Shown here: in pieces, positions 16,905 through 25,119 of the stretch
Numbering within the stretch: position 1 is the stretch's first letter
Layout: every line of letters begins with the position of its first letter
Origin: UBA4742 sp002403895
GTDB lineage: Bacteria; Actinomycetota; Acidimicrobiia; Acidimicrobiales; Acidimicrobilacustridaceae
Reading direction: 5' to 3'
Assembly (NCBI GenBank): GCA_036823295.1
Contig: DAISGD010000006.1
Span: 36,614 to 100,613, forward strand
Length of the DNA: 64,000 nt
The notes under the pieces: generated by a model
The model's input: only the letters and a program-made list of their open reading frames with translations
What the model was told of the DNA's origin: nothing
Database searches by the model: none
Position numbers and translations under genes: made by a program

Positions 16905-17490
16905 ACGCAGGCCGACGGCGGTAAGCGTCGCCGAGCACGAACTCATTGCCAGGGCCCAGGCGGGTGATCGTCGAGCCCTCGACCAACTTCTGCGGTCGCA
17001 CTACAACCAGGTGTACAGCATCTGCCGACGAATGACCGGCAACGATCAGGATGCCCTCGACGCCACGCAAGACGCCCTCATCGCCCTGACCCGAGGTATC
17101 CATCGCTACGACGGCCGGGCCTCGTTCTCCACCTGGTCGTACCGAGTGACCACCAACGCCTGCCTGGACGAACTGCGCCGACGCAAACGCCGGCCCGTAC
17201 CAGAAGCTGACGTTCCGGTCGGCGCCCGCCCGGGCGGACCGCCCAGCCTCGACCAGACTGTGGTTGATCGACTCACCCTGGACCAGGCGCTGACGGAGCT
17301 GGCCCCGGAATTCCGGGCTCCGGTGATCCTGCGGGACGTGATCGGCCTCGACTACGCCGAGATCGCCGAGGTCCTGAAGATCCCACCGGGCACCGTTCGA
17401 TCACGCATCGCCCGGGGCCGCCGTTCCTTAGCCACCCAGATGGCTCGGAACCAGCCCCCTCCCCCGAGCGTCCAACACCAGGCACCATGA
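16897..17490 (+). CDS. sigM: ECF RNA polymerase sigma factor, SigM-like
   Basis: Sigma region 2 spans about residues 10-85 (ELIARAQAGDRRALDQLLRS, YDGRASFSTWSYRVTTNACL) and region 4 about 125-185 (ALTELAPEFRAPVILRDVIG, YAEIAEVLKIPPGTVRSRIA). Length 197 aa. It starts with GTG inside the kinase gene and overlaps the anti-sigma gene by 4 bp, matching the kinase-sigM-rsmA-trxB order of mycobacteria. I assign sigM by synteny. Transcription of the thioredoxin genes may depend on it, but I did not find a confident ECF promoter. Confidence 0.88.
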   Translation: MAERRPTAVSVAEHELIARAQAGDRRALDQLLRSHYNQVYSICRRMTGNDQDALDATQDALIALTRGIHRYDGRASFSTWSYRVTTNACLDELRRRKRRPVPEADVPVGARPGGPPSLDQTVVDRLTLDQALTELAPEFRAPVILRDVIGLDYAEIAEVLKIPPGTVRSRIARGRRSLATQMARNQPPPPSVQHQAP

Positions 17491-18404
17491 ACACTCACGA
17501 CCTGCGCCCCGAGCCCGACCCCGTTGACCTGCTGGCCTCGGCGCGCCTCGACGGCGACCCCTCCCCGCCTCTCGGCGACCAAGACCCCGTGGAGGTGGCA
17601 GCCCGACAGGAGGAATTGCGGTCGGTTGCCGCTCTCCTCGGCGAGGCCGTCACTATCCCGCCCTCGTCCGTGGTCGATGCACAGATCGCGCAGGCCATCG
17701 CCAACCTGGACGCCGACGAGTCCGCGGCCGGCGCCGCCGACGGCGTCCCGGAACCCGTCATCCCGTTGGCGCCGCGCGCTTCGCGGAGGAGCGACCATCG
17801 TCGTTGGTTGGCGGTGGCCGCGGCGATCGTCGTGGTCGCTCTGGCTGGGGCCGTTGTTGCCAGCAATCGCTCCCATTCCTCCTCTTCCGACACCGCCGCG
17901 AGCCCCGTGGGGGGCAGCGCCACGAGTTCATCGTCCACCCCCGCGAGCCCTGGAGCCAGCCAGCCCACCACCAGGGAGGCCGAATCTAGGTCAGAGCCAT
18001 CGAGCTCCACCGCGACCGACAACTCATCCACCAGCGGTGGCGGCCTACCCGATCTGGGAGCGGTGGCGTCGGATGCCTCGCTCGGCGCTGAAGTGCTGGC
18101 CGAGACCAGCTCGCGAGCAACCCTGGACTCGACAACGGCCCCCACCACCTTGGACCAAGCCACCCCGTCCACTGTCGCCGTACCCGTGTCACCCTTTAGC
18201 GCCCCCCCGGTTGTTGTCCCGACTTGCGACCAGTCCGTGCGCGCCGCGGTTCCGGGTCTCGGGCCGCTAGTATTCGCTGCTACAGCAACGTACCAAGGGA
18301 TACCGGTCCAGGTGCTCGTGTACGCCGACGGACAGCCGACCAGCTACCGCTTGATCGCCGCCCAGGCCGCCGACTGCGCCATCTTGGTGGACCGGCCGCT
18401 CTGA
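17487..18404 (+). CDS. Membrane-anchored anti-sigma factor-like protein
   Basis: A 305-aa protein coupled to sigM by GTGA/ATGA-type overlap. It has a cytoplasmic part (about 1-105), one membrane segment (about 107-126, WLAVAAAIVVVALAGAVVAS), a Ser/Thr-rich low-complexity spacer (about 128-220), and a small folded C-terminus (about 235-305) with Cys242 and Cys299. The position directly after an ECF sigma factor and the topology indicate a regulator that holds SigM at the membrane. No zinc-binding HxxxCxxC anti-sigma motif is seen. Function is inferred from context. Confidence 0.75.
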   Translation: MNTHDLRPEPDPVDLLASARLDGDPSPPLGDQDPVEVAARQEELRSVAALLGEAVTIPPSSVVDAQIAQAIANLDADESAAGAADGVPEPVIPLAPRASRRSDHRRWLAVAAAIVVVALAGAVVASNRSHSSSSDTAASPVGGSATSSSSTPASPGASQPTTREAESRSEPSSSTATDNSSTSGGGLPDLGAVASDASLGAEVLAETSSRATLDSTTAPTTLDQATPSTVAVPVSPFSAPPVVVPTCDQSVRAAVPGLGPLVFAATATYQGIPVQVLVYADGQPTSYRLIAAQAADCAILVDRPL

Positions 18405-18458
18405 CCAGCGATGCCGGAACCCCGGCCTCGCTCCCCGGGGACGCACTAGCATGCAGGG

Positions 18459-18857
18459 ATGACGAGTCCCGGTTCGGGGGATCCCGGAGACGTACGCGCC
18501 ATGCTGCCCCCAACCCACCCCGGTGCCGCTGAGCACCACCGTGGACCGTTGGCGGCGACAGCAAACTGGCCGGCGCAGGCCACCGATGCTGTCGTCAAGA
18601 CGGTCGACACCGTTCGGGACAAGACCACTGGTCCACTCCAGACCGTCGCCCGTGGAGTCGTCTACGGGGTTCTCGCCCTGGTACTCGGTGCCATGGTGGC
18701 GGTGCTGGTGATCGTCACCCTGATCCGTGGAATCGACTCGCTCGTCAGCCTTGTTGTAGACCCGCCCACTATCTGGATCACTTACCTCATCATCGGCGTG
18801 ATCTTCCTCGTCGCCGGCTGGTTCGTGTTCCGTCGCCGCCGGCTGGCAGAAATCTGA
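18459..18857 (+). CDS. Small two-helix membrane protein
   Basis: A 132-aa protein with a Pro/Gly-rich N-terminus, an amphipathic stretch (about 40-60) and two membrane segments (about 63-88 and 103-124), ending in a basic tail RRRRLAEI. Its ATG follows TAGCAT by 6 bp with no Shine-Dalgarno, indicating a leaderless mRNA independent of the sigM operon. It resembles holin-like or phage-shock-type membrane proteins only in topology; no named family is recognised. Confidence 0.65.
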   Translation: MTSPGSGDPGDVRAMLPPTHPGAAEHHRGPLAATANWPAQATDAVVKTVDTVRDKTTGPLQTVARGVVYGVLALVLGAMVAVLVIVTLIRGIDSLVSLVVDPPTIWITYLIIGVIFLVAGWFVFRRRRLAEI

Positions 18858-18956
18858 CCATGCCGCGGTGATCCCCACCCGGCGGGAATCCCCCTGGCCG
18901 CGCGCCGGTTGGGGCGAAGACCAACCGCCTTCGCCGGCGCTCTCTCTGGAGTCTCC

Positions 18957-19928
18957 ATGACCTCGCCCGACATCCACAACGTCATCATCATCGGCTCCGG
19001 CCCGGCGGGCCTGACGGCGGCGATCTATGCCGCCCGGGCCAACCTGGCCCCGCTGGTCATCGAGGGTGAGCCGTCATCGACCAGCGATCAGCCCGGTGGC
19101 CAGCTCATGCTGACCACCGAGGTGGAGAACTTCCCCGGTTTCCCCGAAGGCATCATGGGCCCTGAGCTCATGATGCGCTTCCGTGAGCAGGCCGCCCGGT
19201 TCGGGGCAGACATCCGTACGGAGAAGGTGACGCGAGTCGAGCTCTCGCGCCGCCCGTTCGGGGTGTGGATCGGTGACCCCGACGCGCCTGACCCCACCTA
19301 CCGGGGCCAGTCCATCATCGTGTCGACCGGGGCACAGTCCCTGATGCTCGGGCTCGAGGCCGAACAGCGACTCATCGGTCACGGCCTGTCGACCTGCGCG
19401 ACGTGCGACGGCTTCTTCTTCCGCGACCAGGACATCATCGTCGTCGGTGGTGGCGACTCGGCCCTCGAGGAGGCCACGTTCCTCACGAAGTTCGCCCGTT
19501 CCGTAACTATCGTCCACCGCCGAGATGAGCTGCGGGCGTCCAAGATCATGCAGGACCGAGCTCGGGCCAACGACAAGATCGGCTTCCGGTGGAACTCCAC
19601 GGTCGAAGAGATCAACGGTGAAGCGACCGTCGAGGGTGTCGTACTGCGTGACCTGCTGACCGACGAACGCACCGAGCTCGCCGTGTCCGGGGTGTTCGTG
19701 GCCATCGGGCACAAGCCGAACACCGATCTGTTCAAAGGCCAACTCGAGCAGGCCGGGAACGGGTATCTGGTTACAAAATCAGGTAGTAGCTATACCAATG
19801 TTGATGGTGTGTTTGCGTGCGGTGATGTTCAGGACCACACCTACCGCCAAGCCGTCACCGCGGCGGGGTCCGGCTGCACTGCAGCCATTGACGCCGAGCG
19901 GTGGCTGGAGGCACAGGAGGACCACTGA
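18957..19928 (+). CDS. trxB: Thioredoxin reductase
   Basis: FAD/NADPH flavoenzyme that reduces thioredoxin. Features: FAD motif VIIIGSGPAGLTAAIYAAR (about 9-27), redox centre CATC, NADPH motif VVGGGDSALEEATFL, and the C-terminal FACGDVQDHTYRQAVTA. Length 323 aa; start at 18957 from the domain edge. trxA follows 129 bp later, as in mycobacteria. The stretch coding the approach to GDVQD (about 19761-19832) is AT-rich and uses codons unlike the rest of the gene. Confidence 0.96.
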   Translation: MTSPDIHNVIIIGSGPAGLTAAIYAARANLAPLVIEGEPSSTSDQPGGQLMLTTEVENFPGFPEGIMGPELMMRFREQAARFGADIRTEKVTRVELSRRPFGVWIGDPDAPDPTYRGQSIIVSTGAQSLMLGLEAEQRLIGHGLSTCATCDGFFFRDQDIIVVGGGDSALEEATFLTKFARSVTIVHRRDELRASKIMQDRARANDKIGFRWNSTVEEINGEATVEGVVLRDLLTDERTELAVSGVFVAIGHKPNTDLFKGQLEQAGNGYLVTKSGSSYTNVDGVFACGDVQDHTYRQAVTAAGSGCTAAIDAERWLEAQEDH

Positions 19929-19989
19929 CCAACCGAACCGCCTTGGCGCGGAATGCTGGCGGGCCTCGAGCGGTTAGTCATGCTGTCGA

Positions 19990-20005
19990 GTGAGCGTACG
20001 CTCAC
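19990..20005. promoter_or_regulatory. 16-bp perfect palindrome upstream of trxA
   Basis: GTGAGCGTACGCTCAC is a perfect palindrome 52 bp before the trxA start. Its size and symmetry are like TetR-family operators. No T-run follows, so it is not an intrinsic terminator. No TetR gene is present in the window. Confidence 0.55.
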
Positions 20006-20057
20006 CACAAATCGTAGGCGCCCAGCCCGGGACGTCAGCGGAGAGGAACTAGTCACC

Positions 20058-20384
20058 ATGGGTGAAAATGTGAGTGCCCTCTCGGATTCCACGTTCGACG
20101 AAGAGATCGGTGCGGCCGATGAGCCCGTGCTGGTCGACTTCTGGGCCGAGTGGTGCGGGCCCTGCAAGATGGTCGCCCCGATCCTCGACGAGATCGCCGA
20201 CGAGCAGGTCGGCAAGATCCGCATCGCCAAGCTCAACGTCGATGACAACCCCGATGTCGCCCGTCGCTTTGGCGTGATGAGCATCCCCACCATGATCGTC
20301 TTCAAAGATGGCCAGCCCGACAAGCGCCTCGTGGGGGCTCGCGGCAAGGGTCAGATCCTCGAGGAGCTCAGCGACTACTTGTAG
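20058..20384 (+). CDS. trxA: Thioredoxin
   Basis: Protein disulfide reductant with the canonical active site FWAEWCGPCKMVAPIL (residues about 26-41) and the cis-Pro loop MSIPTMIVF. Length 108 aa. The ATG at 20058 follows GAGAGGAAC at a suitable distance. Reduced by the trxB product encoded upstream. A separate palindromic operator-like site precedes it, so it may be expressed independently of trxB. Confidence 0.96.
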   Translation: MGENVSALSDSTFDEEIGAADEPVLVDFWAEWCGPCKMVAPILDEIADEQVGKIRIAKLNVDDNPDVARRFGVMSIPTMIVFKDGQPDKRLVGARGKGQILEELSDYL

Positions 20385-20430
20385 GCCGCATTCCCGTCGC
20401 GCCCGGCGCGACCGGTAATCTCCTTCATCC

Positions 20431-21411
20431 ATGGACGCTCTTCCACTTCACCTCGGTGCTGAGGGCGACGCGGTCCGTGATCTCCAGCAACGACTGGCCG
20501 CTGTGGGATTCGACGCATCCGTCGAACCCCGTGGCAGTTTTGGTGAGAGCACCCACACCACGGTCCTCGCCTTCCAAGCCCATCGGGGCCTCCCCGAGAC
20601 CGGGGTATGCGACCTCGCCACGTGGACGGCCCTGGTCGAGGCCGGCTATCGCCTCGGGGATCGCCTGCTCTACCTCAAGAGCCCGATGGTGCGAGGAGAC
20701 GACGTCGCCGAACTCCAACGCCTCTTGGGCACCTTGGGATTCGACGCCGGGCGGGTGGACGGGATCCTCGGGCCCCATACCGAACGCGCCCTCTACGATT
20801 TCCAGCGCAACGCCGGACTGACTACGGACGGGGTGTGCGGGCGCGAGGTCCTGGTGAGCCTCGACCGGCTTGGTCAGTCGCCCGGACGCTCGACCAACGT
20901 CGCGGGGGTTCGCGAGCGGGAGTTCCTCCGCTCGCAACCCCCCGTGCTCTCCGGTCGTCGCATCGTTGTCGGCGAGGCAGGTGGTCTCGACGCGCTCGTC
21001 CGGGCGATCGACCGTGCCCTCGAAGACGCGGACGCCATTGTGGCGGGGCTCCACCATCCTCACCCTTCGGTCCAGGCGGTGGAGGCCAACGCCTTCCAGG
21101 CCGACCTCTACCTTGGACTCGTACTGTCGGATGATCCTCGATGCGAGGCCTCGTACTACGCCACCTCCGGGTTTGAGTCGGCGGGCGGGCGACGGCTGGC
21201 GGAGCTTCTAACCGAGTGCTTCCAGCACATCGATAACGTGGCCGTCGCCCCGGCCCAGGGACGCTGGCTGCCCATCCTGCGCGAGACCCGGATGCCGGCA
21301 GTGGTCTGCGGTGTGGGGCCTCCGTCAGTCGTAGTTGAGCGGACCGCCGAGTTTGCCGAGGCCACCCATGAGGCACTCGCGCGCTGGTGTGCCTCCCCCT
21401 TCAAACCCTGA
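20431..21411 (+). CDS. cwlM: CwlM-like protein: two peptidoglycan-binding domains plus pseudo-amidase
   Basis: Two PG_binding_1 domains (about 8-72 and 84-145) precede an Amidase_3-like domain (about 165-320). The zinc ligands of active amidases appear lost: the DPGHGG-type position reads VVGEAGGLD, the SIHAD-type position reads LGLVLSDDP, and the VEIGFLSN-type position reads VCGVGPPSV. In mycobacteria CwlM is a cytoplasmic regulator of MurA rather than a hydrolase. No signal peptide is present. ATG 20431 follows TAATCT by 9 bp (leaderless). Position after trxA matches Rv3915. Confidence 0.88.
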   Translation: MDALPLHLGAEGDAVRDLQQRLAAVGFDASVEPRGSFGESTHTTVLAFQAHRGLPETGVCDLATWTALVEAGYRLGDRLLYLKSPMVRGDDVAELQRLLGTLGFDAGRVDGILGPHTERALYDFQRNAGLTTDGVCGREVLVSLDRLGQSPGRSTNVAGVREREFLRSQPPVLSGRRIVVGEAGGLDALVRAIDRALEDADAIVAGLHHPHPSVQAVEANAFQADLYLGLVLSDDPRCEASYYATSGFESAGGRRLAELLTECFQHIDNVAVAPAQGRWLPILRETRMPAVVCGVGPPSVVVERTAEFAEATHEALARWCASPFKP

Positions 21412-21440
21412 GGGTGACCTCCCGACCTGCAGCCCCGTCG

Positions 21441-21499
21441 ACACCCTGTGACGCAGGCCACAACCGTTAACCACAGGTTTGGCCACAGGGTGTGGATGG
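21441..21499. other. DnaA-box-like cluster and inverted repeat between cwlM and parB
   Basis: ACACCCTGTG (21441-21450) and CACAGGGTGT (21484-21493) form a 10-bp inverted repeat between convergent genes. In and beside it are TTAACCACA (21467-21475) and TTGGCCACA (21479-21487), each one mismatch from actinobacterial DnaA boxes, and TGTGGATGG (21491-21499), two mismatches on the other strand. It could be a bidirectional terminator stem, a DnaA-binding cluster, or both. Confidence 0.45.
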
Positions 21500-21581
21500 A
21501 GTAAAGAGACCGTCAACCCCGCGGTCAAGGTCCACCTCTCGGCTCCCGGATCACCTCGACGACAGGGCCGAGGGGATGCGC

Positions 21582-22475
21582 TCATCCGTCGACCTCGCGC
21601 CCCTCCGTCATGACTCGATAGATGCGCTCAAGGTCCTCCACCGTGGAGAACTCGACCACGACCCGGCCCCGTTTGGCCCCCATCGTGACCAAGACCCGGG
21701 TGTCCAGATAGCCGGAAAGGAGATCCTCGAGCTCGAGGAGCCCAGCGGGGCGCAATGAGGGAACGGACGGGGAGGGGGACGACTCCTCGTCGGTGTCCGT
21801 TGCATGCTCCTCGTGGAGGCGAACCTCTTCCTCGACTTGGCGCACCGACAGGTCCTCTGCGGCCACGCGACGAGCCAGGGTCTCTTGGAAGAGCCGATCC
21901 GGCGACCCGAGAAGCGCTCGTGCATGGCCGGCGGTCACCTTGCGCTCGGCGACCAACTTCTGCACGGAGGGAGGGAGTTGGAACAACCGCAGCGTGTTGG
22001 TCACCGACGAGCGGCTCTTGCCGACTCGCAGGGCGACCTGTTCCTGCGTCAGGCCGAAGTCCTCCATCAGTTGTTGGTACGCCGCAGCTTCTTCGAGAGC
22101 ATTGAGGTCTTCGCGGTGGAGGTTCTCGACCAGCGCTTGTTCGAGGGCACCCGCATCCTCGACGGCTCGGATGAGAGCGGGAACGGTCTGGAGCCCCACT
22201 CGCTTCGCCGCCCGCCAGCGACGCTCGCCAGCGATGATCTCAAACTCGCCGCCCTCAAGGGGACGAACGAGGATGGGCTGCAACAAGCCGAGTTCTCGAA
22301 TCGAGGCGCTCAGGGAGACGAGAGCCTCCTCGTCGAAATAGGCGCGCGGTTGACGCTGGTTCGGGCGAACCCGGCTAACGGGAATCTCCTGCAGGGCCGT
22401 CGAACCGCTGTCGACAACCTCTCCGGTGGGGATCAGTGCCCCGAGGCCTTTACCTAACCCGCTGCGCCGTGCCAC
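21582..22475 (-). CDS. parB: Chromosome partitioning protein ParB
   Basis: CTP-dependent DNA clamp that loads at parS and drives origin segregation with ParA. N-terminal LGKGLGALIP, then the ParB/Srx domain (QPRAYFDEEAL, IAGERRWRAAKRVGL, ALVENLHREDLNALEEA), the helix-turn-helix (QVALRVGKSRSSVTNTLRL) and a C-terminal dimerisation region. Length 297 aa from GTG 22475, which lies 26 bp inside the end of parA; the frame upstream has no conserved residues. parS is at the start of parA. Confidence 0.96.
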   Translation of the reverse strand: MARRSGLGKGLGALIPTGEVVDSGSTALQEIPVSRVRPNQRQPRAYFDEEALVSLSASIRELGLLQPILVRPLEGGEFEIIAGERRWRAAKRVGLQTVPALIRAVEDAGALEQALVENLHREDLNALEEAAAYQQLMEDFGLTQEQVALRVGKSRSSVTNTLRLFQLPPSVQKLVAERKVTAGHARALLGSPDRLFQETLARRVAAEDLSVRQVEEEVRLHEEHATDTDEESSPSPSVPSLRPAGLLELEDLLSGYLDTRVLVTMGAKRGRVVVEFSTVEDLERIYRVMTEGREVDG

Positions 22476-23583
22476 CGCTGACCTCCTTCGCCAGCTCTCG
22501 ATACGCGATGGCGCCTCGGGAGCTCGAATCGAATGTGATGATTGGCTGCCCGAAGGACGGAGCCTCCGAAAGTCTGACGGTCCGGGGGACCACGTTGCGG
22601 CACACCTTGTCACCGAAATGGCTGCGCACCTCGTTCGCCACCTGGTCCGACAACTTGGTCCGCGCGTCGTACATGACGAGAACTATGGCGCTCACCTCGA
22701 GCCGCTGATTCAAATTCTTCTGGACCAACTCAATGTTCCGCAGGAGCTGACCCAGGCCTTCGAGGGCGTAGTACTCGCACTGGATCGGCACGAGAACTTC
22801 GGTAGCTGCCGCCATTGCATTCACGGTCAGGAGCCCGAGCGAGGGAGGGCAGTCGATCAGGACGTAGTCGTAGTCATCGAGCACGTCATTGATGGCGCCT
22901 CGGAGCTTCAGTTCTCGGCTGAAGGCCGGCACCAACTCGATCTCGGCACCGGCCAAGTCGAGACTGGCGGGAGCCACGAAAAGGTTCCGGATGGAGCTTC
23001 CCTCGATGCAATCCTCGAGCGGTACATCGTGCAGGAGGACGTCGTACATCGACGACTCAAGCGCTCGTGGGTTGATCCCGAGTCCGGTACTGGCGTTGCC
23101 TTGGGGATCGAGATCAATGACGAGTGTGCGATAGCCCAAATCCGCCAGGCAGGCACCAAGGTTGACGGCTGTGGTCGTTTTCCCGACCCCGCCCTTCTGA
23201 TTGGCGACTGCGATCACCCGAGGGAGTTCTCGCACATGGGGGGCAGAGGGCCCGACCTCGATGACCCGTTCGGCTTCGTCCAGGTCCGGTGGCAGGTCGA
23301 TCACCGGCGCCGGTGACGCTGACTCCGCCGGGGGAGATTCCCAGCCGGAACCCACTCCCGCCTCACCTGAAGGACCTGCTTCATCCTCCCTAGGGGGGGC
23401 TTCGATCTTCGGGGCATCGAGGTTCCAGGGTTGGTCCCGGCCCGCCGACGGTGCCGAAGCCGTGCTCTCTGGTGGTTCGGCTTCACCGGAAGTTGATGTC
23501 ACTGCGCCATCCTTCCCGGTGGCTCCCAGTAGGTCAAGGAGATCCAGGGCGGAATGTGATGTTTCACGTGAAACATCTGCCAT
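22450..23583 (-). CDS. parA: Chromosome partitioning ATPase ParA
   Basis: Walker-type ATPase with deviant Walker A KGGVGKTTTAVNLG, LVIDLDPQGNASTGLG and DYVLIDCPPSLGLLTVNA. The 377-aa protein carries a Pro/Glu-rich N-terminal extension of about 115 residues before the ATPase domain, likely disordered and possibly for polar-anchor contacts. Codons 3-9 (DVSRETS) are the parS site itself. The 3' end overlaps parB by 26 bp. Upstream lies rsmG, whose stop is 10 bp away. Confidence 0.96.
   Translation of the reverse strand: MADVSRETSHSALDLLDLLGATGKDGAVTSTSGEAEPPESTASAPSAGRDQPWNLDAPKIEAPPREDEAGPSGEAGVGSGWESPPAESASPAPVIDLPPDLDEAERVIEVGPSAPHVRELPRVIAVANQKGGVGKTTTAVNLGACLADLGYRTLVIDLDPQGNASTGLGINPRALESSMYDVLLHDVPLEDCIEGSSIRNLFVAPASLDLAGAEIELVPAFSRELKLRGAINDVLDDYDYVLIDCPPSLGLLTVNAMAAATEVLVPIQCEYYALEGLGQLLRNIELVQKNLNQRLEVSAIVLVMYDARTKLSDQVANEVRSHFGDKVCRNVVPRTVRLSEAPSFGQPIITFDSSSRGAIAYRELAKEVSGGTAQRVR
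23560..23575. promoter_or_regulatory. parS centromere site
   Basis: TGTTTCACGTGAAACA is a perfect copy of the bacterial parS consensus. The symmetry extends two bases on each side (23558-23577). It is inside the parA coding sequence, codons 3-9, about 4-5.5 kb from the dnaA-dnaN gap. It is the only exact copy I found in the window. Confidence 0.97.
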
Positions 23584-23592
23584 CTCTGCAAC

Positions 23593-24189
23593 CTAGAACA
23601 GTGGTCGCTTTGCGGGGATTCCGACCCGGCGTGGGTAGTGCTCGGGGCAGGCGGCAAGCTGACGAAGGATCTGACAGCCCGAGCGTGCCGGGCCGACCTC
23701 CATTCCCAAGATGGCCAAGCCTTGCTCATCCCAGCGCCCGTCCGGTTCCGGGGGCTCGCTCACGATGAGTTGTCCACCAACCCGTAGGAAGCCCGTCGCA
23801 CATTCGGCGGTGACCGCTGGAGGGCCGAAGCTCCGCGCCGTCACGAGATCCATCTGATGCCGTAGTGAGTCATCCCGAGCGAACTCCTCCGCGCGGCCGC
23901 GCCGCACCCAGACCCGGTCGGCCAGTCCGAGTGCCTGGATCGCCCCCTCGAGAAACGCGGTGCGGCGCTCGCTGGCATCAAGCAACCACCACTCGCTGCC
24001 TGGCCAGTTGCCAGCCAGAACTAGACCGGGTACGCCCCCACCGCTTCCAAGATCCAGCGCTCGTGCCGGCGCGGCCCCGTCGTAGGCAGCAGCGAACCGC
24101 TCGGCGTGAAGGATGTGGCTCTCAACTGCTCCCGGCCCCAGGAAACCCAGTTCCCGGGACCGCTCGAGGACGGTCAGAAGGTCACCCAT
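23593..24189 (-). CDS. rsmG: 16S rRNA (guanine-527-N7)-methyltransferase
   Basis: Methylates G527 of 16S rRNA; loss gives low-level streptomycin resistance in several bacteria. SAM motif ALDLGSGGGVPGLVLA (about 43-58), LLDASERRTAFLEGAI and LVTARSFGPPAVTAECA. Length 198 aa, slightly short in the N-terminus compared with enterobacterial forms but normal for actinobacteria. Lies between khpB and parA in the conserved origin operon. Confidence 0.94.
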   Translation of the reverse strand: MGDLLTVLERSRELGFLGPGAVESHILHAERFAAAYDGAAPARALDLGSGGGVPGLVLAGNWPGSEWWLLDASERRTAFLEGAIQALGLADRVWVRRGRAEEFARDDSLRHQMDLVTARSFGPPAVTAECATGFLRVGGQLIVSEPPEPDGRWDEQGLAILGMEVGPARSGCQILRQLAACPEHYPRRVGIPAKRPLF

Positions 24190-24215
24190 CGAGGATCAGT
24201 TGCCTCGGGGCAGCC

Positions 24216-25112
24216 TCAGCCTTCCGGGAGGATCACGACACGGCGGCGTTGATCTTCACCCTCGGAGACCGTACGCACACCTTCGATCTCGTTGACCGTG
24301 TCATGGACGACCTTCCGGTCCGCGGCGTTCATCGGCTCCAGCGCCTTCTGGACGCCGCTCGCCTTGACTTCGTCGGCGATGGAACTGGCGAATCGCTCGA
24401 GTGCCTCCCGGCGTCGCTGGCGATACCCGCTCACGTCCAGGCGCACTCGCCCGTGATGGATCCCGGCGGCCTGACGTTGGACCACAGTCCGACTCAAGTC
24501 CTGAATCGCCATGAGGGTTTGTCCCTTGGGGCCGATCAGGAGGCCCAGGTCCTCGCCTACCACCTTGAGCTCGATCGTGTCCTCGTCGATCTGCTCTTGC
24601 TCGATCTCACCGCTAAGCCCGTAGGCATCGACGAGTCCTCGTAGGAACTCGGAGATGATTTCAGCCTGGTCTTCCACGGTGGCGTCGTCACTGGTCATGG
24701 GGATCCCTTCCGGCATGTCGCCGTTCTCTGAGGCAGCCACGGATGGGGTCTGCTCGCTCCTGCGGCGACCGTCACCGCGTTGATCGGATTTCTCCGATTT
24801 GTCCTTCCGTTGGGCTCCGGACTTGGTCCGGGGCTTCCGGGCAGGAGTCTCGGTGTCACTGCTGGCGTCACCCGACCCCGATCCACGGGCCCCACCACGA
24901 CGGCGGCGATCGCGTCGTTCGACTTTGGGTCGTGGACTCGTCGGTTTGACGCGCGCTCGAACACGAGCTTCGCGACGGGTGAGCCCAAAGAGCCCACCTT
25001 TTGCTTCGTCCACGACCTCGAACTCGGCGTCGGCTTCATCGACCCCGAGTTGATCGAGGGCGGCGTCCTTCGCGTCCTCGAGCGTCTTGCCGGTTGTCTC
25101 GACCCACTCCAC
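24216..25112 (-). CDS. khpB: KhpB/Jag RNA-binding protein
   Basis: RNA-binding regulator of cell-wall and division genes. Order: Jag-N domain (VEWVETTGKTLEDAKDAALD through KGGLFGLTRREARVRA), a long basic/Ser-rich linker (about 60-145), KH domain with LLIGPKGQTLMAIQDLSRTV, and R3H domain with NAADRKVVHDTV. Length 298 aa from GTG 25112. The start is 8 bp downstream of the yidC stop. Synteny with Rv3920c. Confidence 0.93.
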   Translation of the reverse strand: MEWVETTGKTLEDAKDAALDQLGVDEADAEFEVVDEAKGGLFGLTRREARVRARVKPTSPRPKVERRDRRRRGGARGSGSGDASSDTETPARKPRTKSGAQRKDKSEKSDQRGDGRRRSEQTPSVAASENGDMPEGIPMTSDDATVEDQAEIISEFLRGLVDAYGLSGEIEQEQIDEDTIELKVVGEDLGLLIGPKGQTLMAIQDLSRTVVQRQAAGIHHGRVRLDVSGYRQRRREALERFASSIADEVKASGVQKALEPMNAADRKVVHDTVNEIEGVRTVSEGEDQRRRVVILPEG

Positions 25113-25119
25113 GCGGTAC

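Noticed and set aside
23560..23575. Further parS copies
   Set aside because: I looked for other exact or one-mismatch copies by eye and found none; a computed search could still find weaker ones.
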